From the NCBI RefSeq assembly GCF_001544835.2, contig NZ_FCNX02000012.1, positions 62,001 through 126,000 on the forward strand: a stretch of 64,000 nucleotides of DNA, read 5' to 3'. How positions within the stretch are numbered: the first letter of the stretch is position 1; every line of letters starts with the position of its first letter. The stretch comes from Caballeronia fortuita. GTDB lineage: Bacteria; Pseudomonadota; Gammaproteobacteria; Burkholderiales; Burkholderiaceae. Position numbers and translations under genes: made by a program. Positions 63,025 through 64,000 of the stretch are shown here, in pieces. The notes beneath the pieces were generated by a model, which saw nothing but the letters and a program-made list of their open reading frames with translations, had not been told where the DNA came from and did not search any database.

Positions 63025-64000
63025 ATGCACACCGTGTTGAACACGGGCGCGCCGCTCGCCGCCGCGCCGCCGATGTCGAACTCGCAAGTGCGCAGCGCCG
63101 TGCTGGCGTCGGTCATCGGCAACGGGCTCGAATGGTTCGACTTTCTCATCTACGGCTATTTCGCCAAGACCGTCGCGCATGTGTTCTTTCCGGTCGGTAA
63201 CAGCTTTCTCTCGATCACGCTGACGCTCGCGACGTTCGCGATCGGCTTCATCGTGCGGCCGCTGGGCGGCATCGCGATCGGCGCGTGGGCCGATCGTCAC
63301 GGACGGCGGAAGACGCTTTCGATGCTGATTCTGTTGATGGCCGCCAGTACATTGCTGATGGGTCTCACGCCGGGTTACGCGAGCATCGGCATTGCTGCGC
63401 CCTTGCTGGTGCTCTTCGCGCGCGTGCTGCAAGGCTTGTCGGTCGGCGGTGAATTCGCGACCGCCGCCGCGATGCTCACCGAATATGCGCCGCCTGGCCG
63501 CAAGATGTTCTTCGGCAGTTTTCAGATGACATCGCAAGCGGTCGCGCTGCTGCTGTCGTCGTCATGCGGCTATCTGCTGACGACGCATCTCTCCAGCGAC
63601 GCGCTCACTTCGTGGGGCTGGCGCGTGCCGTTTCTGCTCGGCGCGCTCGTCGGCCCGATCGGGTTCTATATTCGCCACAGGGTCTCCGAATCGCCGGAAT
63701 TCGTGCAGTTGCGACAGCAACTCGGCCACGCGCCGCGTCAGTCGTTGCGCGCGTTCTTTCGTGAACGCGGCGATGCGGCGCTGTGTGCAATGGGCGTCAT
63801 CATCGTCGGCACGGCAACCAACTATCTGTGGCATTCGTATATGCCGCTGTATGTCGAACGGCAGTTGCATCTGCCGCTGGAGAACGCACTGCTCGGCACG
63901 GCCATTTCAGGTTTGATCGGCATCGTTGGCTATCCGCTGGCGGGCAGGCTCGCGGATCGCTTCGGCGCATATCGGCTGTTCTTTCCGATCACGATTCTGT
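63025..64000 (+). CDS. MFS transporter, metabolite:H+ symporter (MHS) family, 3' end missing
   Basis: Starts at ATG 63025 behind AGGGGAG and stays open to the window edge (325 codons). The first helix reads SVIGNGLEWFDFLIYGYFAK, the MHS hallmark, followed by IGFIVRPLGGIAIGAWADRH and GRRKTLSMLILLMA (motif A) and RVLQGLSVGGEFATAAAMLT. Relatives include citrate, tricarballylate, shikimate and alpha-ketoglutarate carriers. It should import an organic acid with protons. It is divergent from the BenM-like LysR gene, the usual regulator/carrier pairing. Substrate unknown. Confidence 0.92.
   Translation, partial: MHTVLNTGAPLAAAPPMSNSQVRSAVLASVIGNGLEWFDFLIYGYFAKTVAHVFFPVGNSFLSITLTLATFAIGFIVRPLGGIAIGAWADRHGRRKTLSMLILLMAASTLLMGLTPGYASIGIAAPLLVLFARVLQGLSVGGEFATAAAMLTEYAPPGRKMFFGSFQMTSQAVALLLSSSCGYLLTTHLSSDALTSWGWRVPFLLGALVGPIGFYIRHRVSESPEFVQLRQQLGHAPRQSLRAFFRERGDAALCAMGVIIVGTATNYLWHSYMPLYVERQLHLPLENALLGTAISGLIGIVGYPLAGRLADRFGAYRLFFPITIL

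Overview
The window reads as a piece of a secondary chromosome or megaplasmid from a Burkholderiaceae bacterium, most likely the Paraburkholderia/Caballeronia/Burkholderia group. The base composition is GC-rich. There are five intact LysR regulators, several short-chain dehydrogenases and MFS carriers, and small families typical of that group (CsbD, DUF378, DUF1488, DUF2934, HdeA). The genus is an inference. Both ends cut through MFS transporter genes.

Layout. 0-5.3 kb: DHA2 exporter end, LysR with a divergent metal-dependent hydrolase, a DJ-1/PfpI protein, and an ECF sigma factor whose anti-sigma (NrsF type) gene is broken. 5.4-9.8 kb: a UGT-like glycosyltransferase, a beta-propeller lipoprotein, a LysR regulator. 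9.9-15.2 kb (minus): a tight operon leuC-leuD-like, MHS transporter, nitrilase, GST-like gene. 16-19.1 kb: an amidase and an Old Yellow Enzyme. 21-32.2 kb: a catabolic locus. On the minus strand are a branched-chain-type ABC substrate-binding protein, ATPase and two permeases, an embedded GntR regulator, hydantoinase/oxoprolinase A and B subunits, a zinc-ribbon mini-protein and a class II aldolase. The second ABC ATPase (livF-like) and a PhnZ-like HD protein are divergent. The genes together look like uptake and breakdown of one unidentified nitrogen-containing compound.

32.2-37.8 kb is an accessory island: an integrase remnant, broken small genes, and a visibly AT-richer two-gene operon of an ABC-type ATPase and an HNH nuclease that matches the Septu (PtuA/PtuB) anti-phage architecture. 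A degraded ProQ/FinO copy follows; an intact paralogue lies at 19.9 kb.

38-41.2 kb holds small stress-type genes and two single-domain response regulators. 41.9-47.1 kb holds two short-chain dehydrogenases with nearly identical upstream elements, an MFS exporter, a LysR regulator and a luciferase-like monooxygenase. 47.5-50.2 kb is a graveyard of the glycogen/trehalose pathway (treZ and maltokinase relics). 52-57.3 kb holds a DUF4239-like membrane protein, an FcoT-like thioesterase, an M29-type metallopeptidase-like gene preceded by an unlisted 59-residue peptide gene, and an HdeA-like chaperone. 57.7-64 kb holds a hybrid histidine kinase, a CPBP protease and a LysR/MFS divergent pair.

The strongest candidates for a second look are the Septu-like pair, the 59-residue peptide with its M29 neighbour, the shared regulatory element of the two dehydrogenases, the leuCD-nitrilase operon, and the density of frameshifted relics, which suggests ongoing decay of this replicon. 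No tRNA, rRNA, CRISPR array or intact insertion sequence was recognised.
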